Assembly (NCBI RefSeq): GCF_016808335.1
Contig: NC_053137.1
Location: 48,723,781 to 48,787,780 of the forward strand
Direction: 5' to 3'
Source of the DNA: Panicum virgatum
Taxonomy: Eukaryota > Streptophyta > Magnoliopsida > Poales > Poaceae
DNA length: 64,000 bases
This document shows positions 34,390-46,100 of the stretch, one piece after another. Position numbers and translations under genes: made by a program. Each line of letters opens with the position of its first letter. Position 1 is the first letter of the stretch. The notes under the pieces were generated by a model. It did not search any database. It saw only the letters and a list, made by a program, of their open reading frames with translations, and had not been told where the DNA came from.

Positions 34390-34514
34390 CTGGAACAGGG
34401 CAAGAACCAGTGGTGAGTGTTTGTGCGAAGAAAGGGTTAAGGAAGGAATAATCCTAGTGTGAAAGGGCCTAAAACAGGGTTTCGCTCCTAGGGTCACGTC
34501 CTACGGCCAACCTA

Positions 34515-34529
34515 AGGCTCTGATACCAC
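34515..34529 (-). other. Primer-binding site (initiator tRNA-Met type)
   Basis: On minus, GGTGGTATCAGAGC directly follows the LTR end. TGGTATCAGAGC is the standard complement of the 3' end of plant initiator tRNA-Met, used to prime reverse transcription. Confidence 0.9.
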
Positions 34530-34530
34530 C

Positions 34531-37500
34531 TGAAGCGTCCTCTCATAAGAGAAGACTTAAATGTGTTCCAAACATCAGTCCCAGGAGGCTGATGACACAT
34601 TTATTACATCAGATGGTTCATTACCGTACAACTCTACGCGGTAGTGAGCAGAGAAGCGCCACTATCACGAGAATTACAATCCACACACACATAACGATAT
34701 TAAAAACAAAGAGAAAATCATCAGAGTCTGGCGCCATGCGGTATCTCCTGCGGGTGACCCTAATCCACAGGCAAGGCTGGGTGCAGGACGGTACCCCTAC
34801 TCAACGTCGTCGGGTACAAAGTCTGGATCTTCTTCTGTAAAAATAAAGAATGGGGTGAGTACAAACGTACTCAGCAAGTCCAACCACACCCACGGAGGGG
34901 TATAAGCAGAATATAATGCACAGGATAAATCAAGGATAAGGCTAGGGCTTGATTTGTGGAAAGCAATATTTTATGCAGGGGTTCAATTGAAAGAAATCAT
35001 CTTTAAAACCAGTTTTCTTATACCGGATAACACAAAGAGTTGATCTACACGGGATCCAAGTTTTAGACTGCTACCGGACTCCTCATCCGCAGTAGCACAC
35101 GGCACAACTGCGGGACACATTTCCAAAACAACTCTCGCTAACCCATCCCAAAGTAAACACTAGTTGTGAGACCACACCGTAACTCGCCTAGTACCGTGGC
35201 CACGGACTATTCAAATAGGTTTCAACTCTGCAGAGGTGTGCAACTTTACCCACAAGTGGGGTACCACAACTCGATCACCTTAGTGTCGGTGCAGCTCCCA
35301 ACAAAGCCATTACCCACCTTAGCTATACCTGACTAGCCATCACGGGATGCGCCAAGGGGTCATCGACCGTTCACCTAGGTTTAACCGGGGCATAAGTCAC
35401 TCGGCCTTATCCCTTCTCCTTAGTCAGCCGTTGCTCTCAGCTCTCCTGATGGCTATCAGACTAACTAGTGGGGTTTATGCTAAGCCGTTGCCCATACAAC
35501 GGTCGAGTGGTTTACACGAAAGAGGAGTTAGGTGAGATGTAACACCAACTCGGTCCTTAGGGGTGACAAGATGGATAACTCCCTCCTTGCTCTGCTACAC
35601 GGGCACAAGCACTCCCGACGGCAAATCACACTGAAATGCCATCCATCCCGTCTAGACTCATCTTTTGAAAACCCACTTTTATCCCTTCCCACACACACAC
35701 TTTTTCTTTATAAAACGAGTTGTATAAAGTAGCAGGTCCTATGCGTTCTAGTATCGATTAACGTCCAAGCAAGATCAGACATTAATCTAGGTGGTCAAGG
35801 AATGGTCATAATAAATCAAGGGGTGGCTATCCAACCGTGTTTTCAGCAAGCAAACATATGCAAGTTTATAAAACAGGCCAATAGGTTGTGTTTATAAAAA
35901 CTAGGACAAAAGCATGCATCAAAGGGCGGGATTGAACTTGCCGTCTTCGAAGCCTTCGGGGAGGTCCTGGTCGAAGCACTGTCCTTCGGGCTCGGGGTCG
36001 TGGAACTGGTCCTCGTTCACGGGCTCGCAGTACTGCTCATCAACGGGATCTCCTTCATTCACACAGTGGTCTACGACACGTACACACAAACACACAATCA
36101 AGAAGGAGAAATGAAAGTTTTATCGTTGAGCTCAAATCGGAAATAATTAAGATATGGAGTTTGGAATAAAATTGTTGAGTGATTTCCTAATGGCATGGCC
36201 AAAACTATGACACGAGAGGCGTGGTAAAGTTTCGGGTCGGTCGGAGTTGTTTTGGCGCATGAAATGTTAGGTTTTATAAAGGTTCAGGGGCTAGATAAGG
36301 GGTAAGGGACCTAGTTGTAATTATTCTCGAGAAGGCAGGGGCCTGATTGTAATTTTTGGAGATATCTGAAGGGTCAAGGATATATTTAGAATTATGTTTG
36401 TATGTGGAAGGGGTTTATTTTGAAATAGGGTAAAGGGCAGGGTTTCTTTTGCAAAATAGCAAATAAAGAGTGGGGGGTTTCTTTACTAAATAAAGGGAAG
36501 GGGAGGGGCCTTTGGGCTAAATGCCCTGTCCTCTTCCTCCACCCCCCCCCCCCCCGCGCTGGGAAATAGGGGAGTGGGGAGGGCTCGCCGGCGGCGGCCC
36601 GACCGGCGGCTCAGGGCACGGGTAAGGCCTCGGGGTGAGGGGAAAAGGAGGAGTGAGGCGGGAGGACCCGGTCCCCTGCTGCGGCTCGACCCGAGGTGGC
36701 CTAGCCACGGTGGTGGGCGGCAACGGGCGGTGGTGGTGCTTGGCCGGTGGCCCTGGGCCATGATAGCGGATGGAGGGAGGGGGGAAAACAGAGTGGAGAG
36801 GTGCGGGGTCCGATCCCCGGCCTCACCTTGAGCTGAGGCGGCGCGCGGAGGCGGGTCGTCGAGAGCGGTGGTGGCGGGCGGAGGGGCTGCGGCGGCGGCG
36901 CTGGAGCTTGGGAGGAGGCGCGGCTCGTGGCGATTGCGGAGCTCAAAGGCGGGGCTGGGGTCTATTTATAGCGGCGGGAAGGCGGTGGGGAGGTCGAGCG
37001 CAGTTGTGGCGGGTAGGTGTGGCCAGTGGGCGTCCGGCGAGCGGTGCGGGGCGGAGTGATGGCGCTCCGGCCGCTTGCTGGCGTCGGGACGCGGCGGCGC
37101 GGCTGGCGAGGACGGGCCGAGGTGATGTGACGCGAGCGGCAGCAGGGGCGAGCGCAGGGCAGCAGCGGCGGGCGACGTGCTGGCGCGCGGACAGGGCTCG
37201 TGGCGGCGCTGTAGCTAGGCGACGGGCAGCGCGCGAACGCACATGGGAGCAGGGCAGCGCTGGCCGTGTCGTGGCGTGAAAAGGGGGGTAATGGCGGTGC
37301 GGGTGCACGCGCGCGTGCGGCGGGCGTCGCGGCGAGGCAGGGAGCGGCAGGCGGCGGGTGCATGTGGAAGAGCGCGTGGCGGGCGGCACCGCTGCGTGTG
37401 CGGGCGGCCGGTGTCGTGCGCGTGCGCACGGTGCAGGGCGCGGTGTGCGGGCAGGGAGCGGAGGCGCGCGGCGTACGCCGCTCGGTGCGCCGCGGCGCGG

Positions 37501-37717
37501 CGACTGTGGCGTGGGCGCGCGCGTCCGCACGTGTGGGCGCTCGCGGGTGCAAGCGAGGGGGGGTCGGGCCGAGCGCGCTCGGGGAGGAGGAGCCGGGCAC
37601 AGGCGGCCGCTGGGCGCGTGCGCGGGAGCGGAGCAGAGGGGAAGGGGGAAGCGGGAGAAGGAAGGAGGGGGAAGAGAAATAAAGGAAAATGAAAATGGAA
37701 AAAGAAAAGAAAAAGGA
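34531..37717 (-). repeat. 5' LTR of the inner chromovirus, outer end missing
   Basis: Matches 23179-26561 up to about the position equivalent to 26255, then breaks off in an AAAGAAAAAG tract and continues as outer-LTR sequence. It has about 99 bases (36525-36625, with a C run) absent from the other LTR. TATA box at 36963-36970, donor CTCAAG/GTGAGG (exon end 36827), cassette exon 35942-36070, stem-loop 34856-34873 and exon 3 (34797-34834) are all intact. Confidence 0.9.
36963..36970 (-). promoter_or_regulatory. TATA box of the 5' LTR
   Basis: CTATAAATAG on minus in a GC-rich context; placed to start the genomic RNA near 36930. The TSS position is inferred, not seen. Confidence 0.65.
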
Positions 37718-39746
37718 TATTTTTGAGTGATCTTTTTGAATTTTTTAGCTTGTACATGAAGTTTGAGCCCCAGTTCATGACTAGAACAGGAGCGAAAAAT
37801 GAATCTTGTTAATCTAATGTCTGTTTTGTTTATTTTCTCAGAATTAATTATGTGTAGGTAAAATCATGAAAAATTCACAGTAGCTAATTCATCCCTTTTT
37901 AAATTTTGAGCTTCTGTTTTGCTCTAGTTTAACCTGTGTAATTCAATCTTGTTCTAGGTGTGATCTGAATGATTGAATTGTTATGAATAAATGGCTACAT
38001 GTTTTGGCATGATTTTTACAGGGTAGCCTACTATGTTCATGTTCTTTTTAGGGTAATTTTTTGCTAAATTTATTACTATTTGTACTCTGAGTTGTTAATT
38101 TATTGGCAAACCTTAATTTAATTGCTATAGGAATCAACCACCACTCACTTTATGAAGTTAGTATAGCTTTCTTGTGCTGTTGATCATGATGCCTTGTGTA
38201 GTTAGAATTGTTAATTAACTACTCTATAAACGATTGCCCATGTGTGTTTATAATACTGTTCTTGCGTTACATATAGATACGACTGTTTTGTCGGACGGGA
38301 CGTACGAGCTGATCCCGGATTCCGAAGGAGGTGATCTCGAAGCTCAAGCAAACACCGCCGTACTAACTGAAGCCCCGGACCAAAGTTCGGAAGAGCTTAG
38401 GGCTGAAATAGTTAGTGACTACCGAGAAAGCAAGCCTCGGGCATAACCTATATTTCAAATTATTATCATTTACTGTTATTATTTAATTGTGCATTTACAG
38501 TTCTTAGGATTTGAATTGAAACCCTAGATGCATGATCCTAGGAACCCATGTACTGAACACTAGACCTGAGTTCGAATAATGGCTAAGCTTGTAGGACCGG
38601 TAAAAGTCGAGTGATTGCCTGTCACTCGCGAGCTCTATAGGAATTGCTTGTTTACCTTTCTGTTATCAATATAAGGACGACGGACGGGGTTGTGTTCGAT
38701 ATCATGACCTTGTGTGAGACCCCGTCCGTGTTGATGAAAATGGATAAGGTCGCAGTGTGTGGTAGTGGTGGTTAAGCGTTTGAACGTACTAACCACATGC
38801 CGAGAATATGGTAATCGGTAAGCTTAAGTACTGGACTGAACCGAGGCTGGAACATACTCCCCACCGTCTTGAAATCGTTCACATCTAGCTAATGGCGAGT
38901 ACAGAGTCGTCGTACTGCTGTACTTGAGGGCGGTGGGCCTGTTCCGTGAAGCGGGAATTGAAGGGAACTGTTGCGTGGGTGACTCTGTTCCCATGCGTGT
39001 GTTTAGGTCTGCCTGGCCAGGTTAACAAATTCGATTCGAATCGTCTGCTTCCCACAGTTTGGGACTGCTTGATCCTTTTGCCACACAGAGTAATAAGAGC
39101 AACATTATTATGATTAATCTTGATGTTTGCTTAAAGTTCTGCCATGGTTGAGTAGAGTTAGATGCTTACATAGAATGGTTAATTAACTAGAATATTGAAA
39201 GCTAAAATATGACATTAAGGACCTACTCTTTATTGCTTTTCAGCAAAAGAAAACCAGAGCCTCTCAGAACCCTGCATAGTCTAGCTAAAGTGGGTTAAGT
39301 ATACCCGTTGACGGTTAAGTCTTGCTGAGTATTAGTATACTCAGCCTTGCTGTTGAAACCTTTTTCAGGTATGAGTTTCAAGAACCAGATAGCTAGCTTG
39401 ACCTATCCCTGCTCTTTGCCTGCTGGCTGGTCTGTTGAGGGGGATCCGTCTTCGGCCGGCAATGAACCTGACGAGTGATATCTTGCTTGGGCTAGCTTGG
39501 TATGCTTTTGCAACGTGTTGTAGCTGACGTATTTTATCTTCCGCTGTTTAAACCCTGAACCTTGAACTTGGTTTGTATAACTGCTTTTTAAAGTTTGTAC
39601 TTGTAATAATGCTTTAGAGCTGGTTTGTAATAACTTTTATGCCTGTGATGTAAAATTTGTGGTTGTAATACCTCTGGACTCGCCTTCGTGCGGGGTATGC
39701 TTGTTCGACCCGAGAACCGGTTGTTGTATCGGGACGTTACCCGACA
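37715..39746 (+). repeat. Outer LTR retrotransposon: 3' part of a second LTR copy
   Basis: 37715-38837 repeats 22053-23178; from there it continues uninterrupted to CCCGACA at 39746, giving the LTR 3' end. Combined with the left part, one full LTR would be about 3.6 kb. It contains a second cassette exon copy (38279-38430), the stem-loop GCTGAGTAT-tagt-ATACTCAGC (39324-39345) and an acceptor ending at 39368. No internal domain of this element is present. Confidence 0.75.
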
Positions 39747-39751
39747 GACCA

Positions 39752-42530
39752 AGAATTGTTCTATTTGAAGTGCGTTTGAGCTGGTATTGCCTTATGATGA
39801 TGGCCAGCGCACTTGAGCCGGGATAATTCAGGTGGTTCTGCCACAACGACATACTTCTTCACATTTTCAGGATCAAGTGTTGGGGTGCGTGGCCGCTTTG
39901 GGGCACCACTAGTTGACGACTGACCAATGGGAGGGATGAGAATACCACTTTTCTTCCATTGGATCCGCATGGTAAGGGCATCCTCCAAAGTATAAATGTC
40001 GGCTTCTGGCAGCGGGATGGGCAGAGCGATATCCTTGGCGTTTTGGTGGACAAAATCAATCTTGACCACGACATACCCATCCTGCACTGGCACCGTGCGG
40101 CATTCCTTGTCCCAGGGTTGCAGAATCCCCTGTGCTAGCTCAATCAACAAAGTTGAGTAGCTTCCAGTTATAATACTGCAGGGGGTTGGAACATTATTGA
40201 GCCTCTTATTTGTGTCCGGCTCATCAAACATAGGAGAAATGCTAGGGGAGGGGGTCCTGGGTTCGACACACTGCGCTGACCGGGGGAGGGGGGGTTAGGC
40301 AAGGCGGCAGCGGCTGCTGCTGCTGCTTCTTCTTCTTCTTCTTCTGGTACTCGTTGTTCCACCTCCTTGGAGGCGCAGCTGCTCTTGCCACTAGCCGCAG
40401 CTAATAATGCTGCTTCAACATCAATTCCTGCTGCCCTGAGTGTACCAAATATGTCATCCTTTATCTCCTATTTCAGACGGTTGGGATCCACAGCAGAAGA
40501 CCATTTCTTTTTCTTCCACAAGCCTTCATGTTCTTTGCCGAAGGCTTCCTTCCAACCCCTTGAACTGGAGACTCCACGCACACGACCGGTGTGCTCTGGC
40601 GTATCAATGGCAGTGGAGAGGATGTCATGTTCTCTTACACCGCTCTCATGATCCTTCAGCTCGATCACCCGGTCGGCCAGCCTCTTGGCACCGTCGCTAC
40701 TCCAGGTGATTTCCCCGGTGGATGGTGTTGGACCAGCCCTGGCCCTTAAATATGGCTCTAATCATCTAGGATACTGTTTCCAAGGGTTCTTTGACCCCGC
40801 CTCCTCCATTGCCTTGTCCTCTTTGCTCCACCTCCCATTCTTTTTCCCAGCATAGCCCTCTGGACCGAGGCGGTGGTTGTCCGTGATCCTAGCACGAAGG
40901 TTCTTGAAGTGCTCACTCTTCTCTTTGAACTGCTCCGAGGTGGCATTCTCTACGAACAAATCCCAGTTTTTGCGATCCAAGTGCTTGTGCAGCTCGAAGG
41001 GCTCTTTACTCTCATTGACATAATTTCATACCAGATTGGACTTGAAGCTCCTGTGGAGCTTGGCGATTGGCTTGCATGCCGCCCCTCTGACACGATTTAG
41101 CTCTGCCTCGGATGTGCCCTCAGGAAACTGCAAGTATTGCTTCATGATATTGAACAAGCCCTGATGCGCGGGCTCATCCAAATCCTCAAAGTGGACATTG
41201 ATTCCAACTCTTTGCCGTGTGATTAATCCATAGGTCAGTCGCCAGCACTTCATTCCATCATCATTTGCTGGGAACCCCTCACTGTCGAAGCCTGCGACTT
41301 TGATGATGTCACTAGGCCACTTGGTTTGTGCTCTTGGCTTCCTACACTGGGAGGTGCTACATGCACCTGTTTGTGCAGACACTTTGGGTTGAAGATTCAG
41401 CACTTGGTCAAGTTGTGAATTTGAATCGGAGGATCCAATTTCCGACATGGCTGCTTCCACTGATCCTGCAAAAAAAAGGCAGCAAAATATACCATGATGA
41501 TCCAATTAAATAGGCAGCAAATCTACCACATCATCATTTGCAAAAAGATTCAATAAAACTAAAGTGATCCAATAATACATTAAAGTGTCACTCCCTGTGA
41601 CCTTAGACATAAAAGATCAGCATCACTTGCATGTCAACTATCAAAAATATAACATAGAAAGGCATCAGAAGTGGGAGAGATGTTTGGATTAACTAACTAT
41701 CCATTAAGACCTTAGTCTCGAAAGGCAGAAGCACATGCCACAGTACTCCAGCAAGTGTACATGCCATATGCTTCATGCCTTTAGAGATTGACCTGTTCAT
41801 GGCAACAACTCAATCCCTCAATTTTATTTGGCAGAGGTGGCAATGACTGATTCACTCTCCAGAATCCATGAAGAGCTCAGCCTCAAAGGGCAGAAACAGA
41901 TGTCACACACCAGCGAGTGTTCATGGCATCTGCTTCATGCCCTTCGAGGCTGACATGTTCATGGCAAGTATGAATCTCTCTATCTCTCAATTTTGTATGG
42001 CAAAGGTGGCAATAAGATATTCACTATTCTCATATCATCATTTGCCTCTAATTGCAAAATGGATAGCAAATACAAGCAATTCAAACAGATGTTTCGAACA
42101 CCAAAAATAGACAGCAAATCCAAGCAAATATATGATAGCAAGAACAATTTTGCCTGAAAACGACAACGGGCGCGACGGCGTGACCGGCTCTGGATCTTGC
42201 CCGCTAGCGGCGGCTGGGCTCTGGATCTTGACCGCTGGCGGCGGCTGGCCTCTGGCTCTGGCCTGGGCGAGGGCGAGCATCGGAGGCCACGACGAGGAGG
42301 TGCCACGGCGAAGTGGGCGGCTCGACCGGAGGAGGCGAGGAGGTGGGCCTGCGCGATGGCGAAGAGGGCGGCTCTAGGACCAGAGGAGACGAGGAGGTAG
42401 GCCTGCGCGACAGCGAAGAGAGCGGTGCGAGGACCAGAGGAGGCGAGGACGTGGGCCTGTGTGACAGCGAAGAGGGCGGCGCTACTGGAGGAGGCGAGAA
42501 GGCGGGCGCGACCTAGGGTTTGATATGGGA
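39752..42530 (-). pseudogene. CACTA second gene, 5' part: Transposase_24-type protein
   Basis: Blocks on minus. A GC-rich leader lies at about 42150-42530. The frame at 41026-41505 (GLITRQRVGINVHFEDLDEPAHQGLFNIMKQYLQFPEG) continues through a stop into 40762-40980 (KNWDLFVENATSEQFKEKSEHFKNLRA, GYAGKKNGRWSKED), the core of the plant Transposase_24 family. Further blocks are 40468-40668, a glutamate/alanine run (about 40310-40350) and 39761-40231 (VVVKIDFVHQNAKDIALPIPLPEAD, common in CACTA-Ulp1 proteins). Stops at about 41026, 40760 and 40468 interrupt otherwise continuous homology, though some could be unrecognised introns. The gene resumes at 20440 on the other side of the retrotransposon. Confidence 0.7.
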
Positions 42531-42579
42531 GCCGTAAAGAACTACGGCTAAGGCAGATGGCTTTAAGTCCAGTTGGAAC

Positions 42580-42815
42580 TTGACCCAGGTGACGGGCAAG
42601 GAATGTAGCCCGTCATCTTTCACTCATGGGTGATGGGCAAGGAATGTAGCCCGTCACTTTTTTATTATCTTTACCGTGCAGTACCTGAAGATTGTTTCCA
42701 GTGTGGCCTGTCACCTATGTCTTAGGTGATGGGCTATGTTTTGGACCCGTCACCTTTCACGCATGGGTGACGGGCCACACAGATGTCGCCCATCACCTAT
42801 GACTGATAGGTCACG
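42580..42815. repeat. Internal block of CACTA sub-terminal-type repeats
   Basis: About ten copies of (G)GTGACGGGC and its inverse, indistinguishable from those at the ends of the element, lie between the two CACTA genes, directly upstream of the GC-rich leader of the second gene. Confidence 0.75.
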
Positions 42816-42822
42816 GGTAATG

Positions 42823-43167
42823 CACTTGCACTTGAACTTACAGAAAGAAAATTCAGACTGTTGTACACATTGCAATTGCACTTACACTTCCAGAAAGAAA
42901 ATTCAGACTGCTGTACATTGCAGTTGCACTTACACTTCCAGAATGCAAATTAAGTCATATTACATCAAAATTCAGACAACAAGTCATGTTCATTGCAGTA
43001 TAATTATTTGGGACATCAAAATTCAGAATTTGTAGTTGCACTTACACTTCCAGAAAGAAAATTCAGACTGTTGTACACATTGCAATTGCACTTACACTTC
43101 CAGAAAAAAAATTCAGACTGCTGTACATTGCAGTTGCACTTACATTACATCAAAATTCAAAATTTGA
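42823..43167. repeat. Tandem repeat, about 50-bp unit
   Basis: Roughly five units of TTGCACTTACACTTCCAGAA-AGAAAATTCAGACTG-TGTACATTGCA, 48-52 bases each, with a divergent spacer in the middle. The block lies immediately 3' of the transposase stop. Confidence 0.8.
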
Positions 43168-43177
43168 CCATGTTACA

Positions 43178-46100
43178 CTAGGTTTCTTTACGTCCACGCC
43201 CACGTCCACGGCCTGAATTTGACCTTACACGGATTTTTTCGTTGTGGTCGGTCCGAAGGTACGGGGTCTTGTCATTGGCATTTCGGCGGGGGAGCTCACA
43301 AGTTGCAAAAGGAGGGATTTCATCAAATTGATTAAACTCCTCCTCATCCACCGCATTATGCACTCCAACGATCCTTCTCTTGCCAGGAAGGACAATATGC
43401 CGTGTCATCCTAACTGTATCAGGCACATAAAACACTAGCAACACATCTTTTGCCAAAACAAAGGGTTCTGTTTTGTACCCAACATTGCGAAGATCAACGC
43501 TGACAAACACATTCTTGTCACGTGTCACTCCTTGTGACCCTTGAACCCATCGACATTTGAATAGGGCAACCTTGAATTCTAGGTAGTTGAGCTCCCATAT
43601 CACCTCTACTTGACCATAGTATGGGGCCTGTTGCATGTTGTTATCATAAGCATCAATGCGGACCCCACTGTTCTGGTATATGCTCTTTTTGTCCTGCTGT
43701 ACTGTGTAAAATGTGTATCCATTGATATCATGGGCCTGATATGTCATCACAGTGAATATGGGGCCTGCAGCTAGTTTATTAATATCATCATTCGATACAT
43801 TGCTTGCTGCCACATGGTCTTTGAACCAATTGTTGAACTCTTTCATGTGCTTTTTGGCAACCCAATCTTCAACTCTTCCAGGATTTTGCTGCACGATAAG
43901 CTCTTTGTGCTTGAGTACATATGGCTCCACCAGGTCCATGTGTTCTAGTACAAGAAAATGGGTTTGATCGTATGTTTTCCGTTTCGGATTCATAGACTTC
44001 TTGCCTAGAGTCCCAACCCCATCCAACCTCCCTTCGTGTCTTGAATGAGGCACTCCAATTGGGTTATCTGGATCCAAGTAACTCATCGACCACTCAACAG
44101 CCTCCTCGGTCCCGTATCGACTGATGATGTTTCCCTCCGGATATTTCTGATTATTTACAGATGACTTCAGGATACCCATGTATCTCTCATAAGGAAATAT
44201 CTGGTGGAGGTAAGAGGGGCCAAGGTAGTGTATATCCTGTACAAGGTGAACCGTGAGGTGAACCATAATATCAAAAAATATCGGAGGAAAGAAGGCCTCC
44301 ATCAGACAAAGTGTCTCATGTAACCGTCTGTCTAGAGCTGTCAGCAACTTATCATCAATGACCTTTTGCTCTATGGCATCGAAGAAGAAGCAGAGGCTCA
44401 TGACTGTCTCACTAACCTTCACAGGGAGCACATTCCTGATTGCTATAGGCGGTACTGACATCATAAGCACGTGACAGTCATGAGACTTCATCATGGAGAA
44501 ATTCAACTTCAGTTCTTTCATGCTGACTAGCATGGCAAAGTTGAAACTGTATCCTGAGAAAAATTTTATACTATGCAAGAATTGGCATAATTCTTTCTTC
44601 TCCTTTCTGGACATTGTGGTGGCGGCTACAGGAAGGGCTTTTCCATTTTCCGCTTCTTCGACATAAAGCTCAGGACGAATGCCCATCTCTTCAAGATCAG
44701 CTCTGATATTCTCTTGGTCCTTTCCTTTATCCTTTGTGTTCATGATTGTGCCGACAAGGCTCTTACAAATGTTTTTCTTTAAATGCATGGTATCAATTGA
44801 ATGTCGGACTGCTAAGATATGCCAATACTCTAACTCCCATAGAATGGATTTCTTATTCCAGATCCCTTCATGACCATCATCATCACCTTCATGATCAACT
44901 CCATGTTTCTGTTTGCCGAGAACTGTTCTGACATCCTTAGCCTGCTTGTACACATCACACCCTGACAAATGTGGTGGAGGATTTCTTGTCTCCCTTGTAC
45001 CATCAAACTGTTTGTCCATGCTTCGGTATGGGTGATTCTTCGGAAGCCATCGTCTGTGGCCCATATGTGCAAATTTGTTCGAGTTCTTCAGCCTCAAGGA
45101 ACATGTCTCTGACAAGCAGTGGGAGCAACCTTGACCCTTCCTTTTGCTCTGCCCGGACAAATTATGATGAGCCGAATTGTCACTGATGGTGGTCATCAAC
45201 ATAGCATGTAAAGTAAAGTGCTTATTGACGACATCATCTCTAACCTCCACACCATCCCAAAGGACCTGAAGATCTTCGATGAGGGGCTGGAGGAACACAT
45301 CAATTCTATCACCGGGTTGTTTCGGTCCGGAGACCAATGTTGACAGCATTATATACTTGTGTTTATTGCAAAGCCATGGGGGGAGATTCATGATTGACAA
45401 AAGAACAGGCCACGTGCTATGTGATGTACTCATGTTTCCATATGGATTCATTCCATCCATGCTCAGAGCAAACCTGATATTCCTAGGATCTTCACCAAAC
45501 CAGCCATAGGTGTTATCAAAATGTTGCCATTGAGCACAATCTGCAGGGTGACGTAGCATTCCGTCTTTATTACGGCCCTCCTCATGCCAACGCAACAACT
45601 TCGCCTCCTTCTTGTTTGCAAACATCCGCTGCAGTCTAGAAACCAGAGGAAAGTACTATGCAACTTTTCTAGGAGTCCCCTTCTTCTTCCTCTCATCCAT
45701 GCTGTCCTCTCCATCATCACCACCATCATTTCGACGCTTGTACCTCGACATTCCACATTCAGGGCAATTGTCCAGATCTTCATTCTCTCCACGAAACAAG
45801 ACACAATTATTCCAGCATGCATGATTTTTTTCAATTTTCAATCCCATGGGACACACAATCTGCTTGGCCTCGTACACAGTATCCGGTAGCAAGTTCCCCT
45901 CTGGCAGTATATCCTTCAGGAGAAGAAGCAATACTTTGAAACTCTTGTCTGTCCAACCATAAGCAATCTTTAGTTGCAGAAGCTTCAGATCCCCGGTTAC
46001 CCTCGAGTACTTCTCACAATGGGGATAAAGAGGTTTTTTGGAATCTTCAACAAATTGCTTATATTTACGTAGCTCAACTTCAGTCATCTCAACTTCTCCC

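Larger units (their letters stand above)
23179..37717 (-). mobile_element. Inner Tekay/Del-like chromovirus, minus strand
   Basis: Complete structural order on minus: 5' LTR (34531-37717, truncated at its outer end), primer-binding site matching initiator tRNA-Met, two extra ORFs, gag, protease, RT, RNase H, integrase with chromodomain, polypurine tract and 3' LTR (23179-26561). The two LTRs differ at roughly 3 positions per 100 in the parts compared, so insertion is fairly recent. It inserted at 23178 into the outer LTR. Coding is inactivated by nonsense changes, a frameshift and a hAT insertion. The outer end of the 5' LTR (about 300 bases, including its TGTAACA start) is missing. Confidence 0.9.

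Noticed and set aside
36543..37778. Long frames in the right LTR copy
   Set aside because: Same LTR region as above; no domain and no conservation of frame between the two copies.
43244..45889. Plus-strand frames opposite the transposase
   Set aside because: Short shadows of the tnp2 gene.
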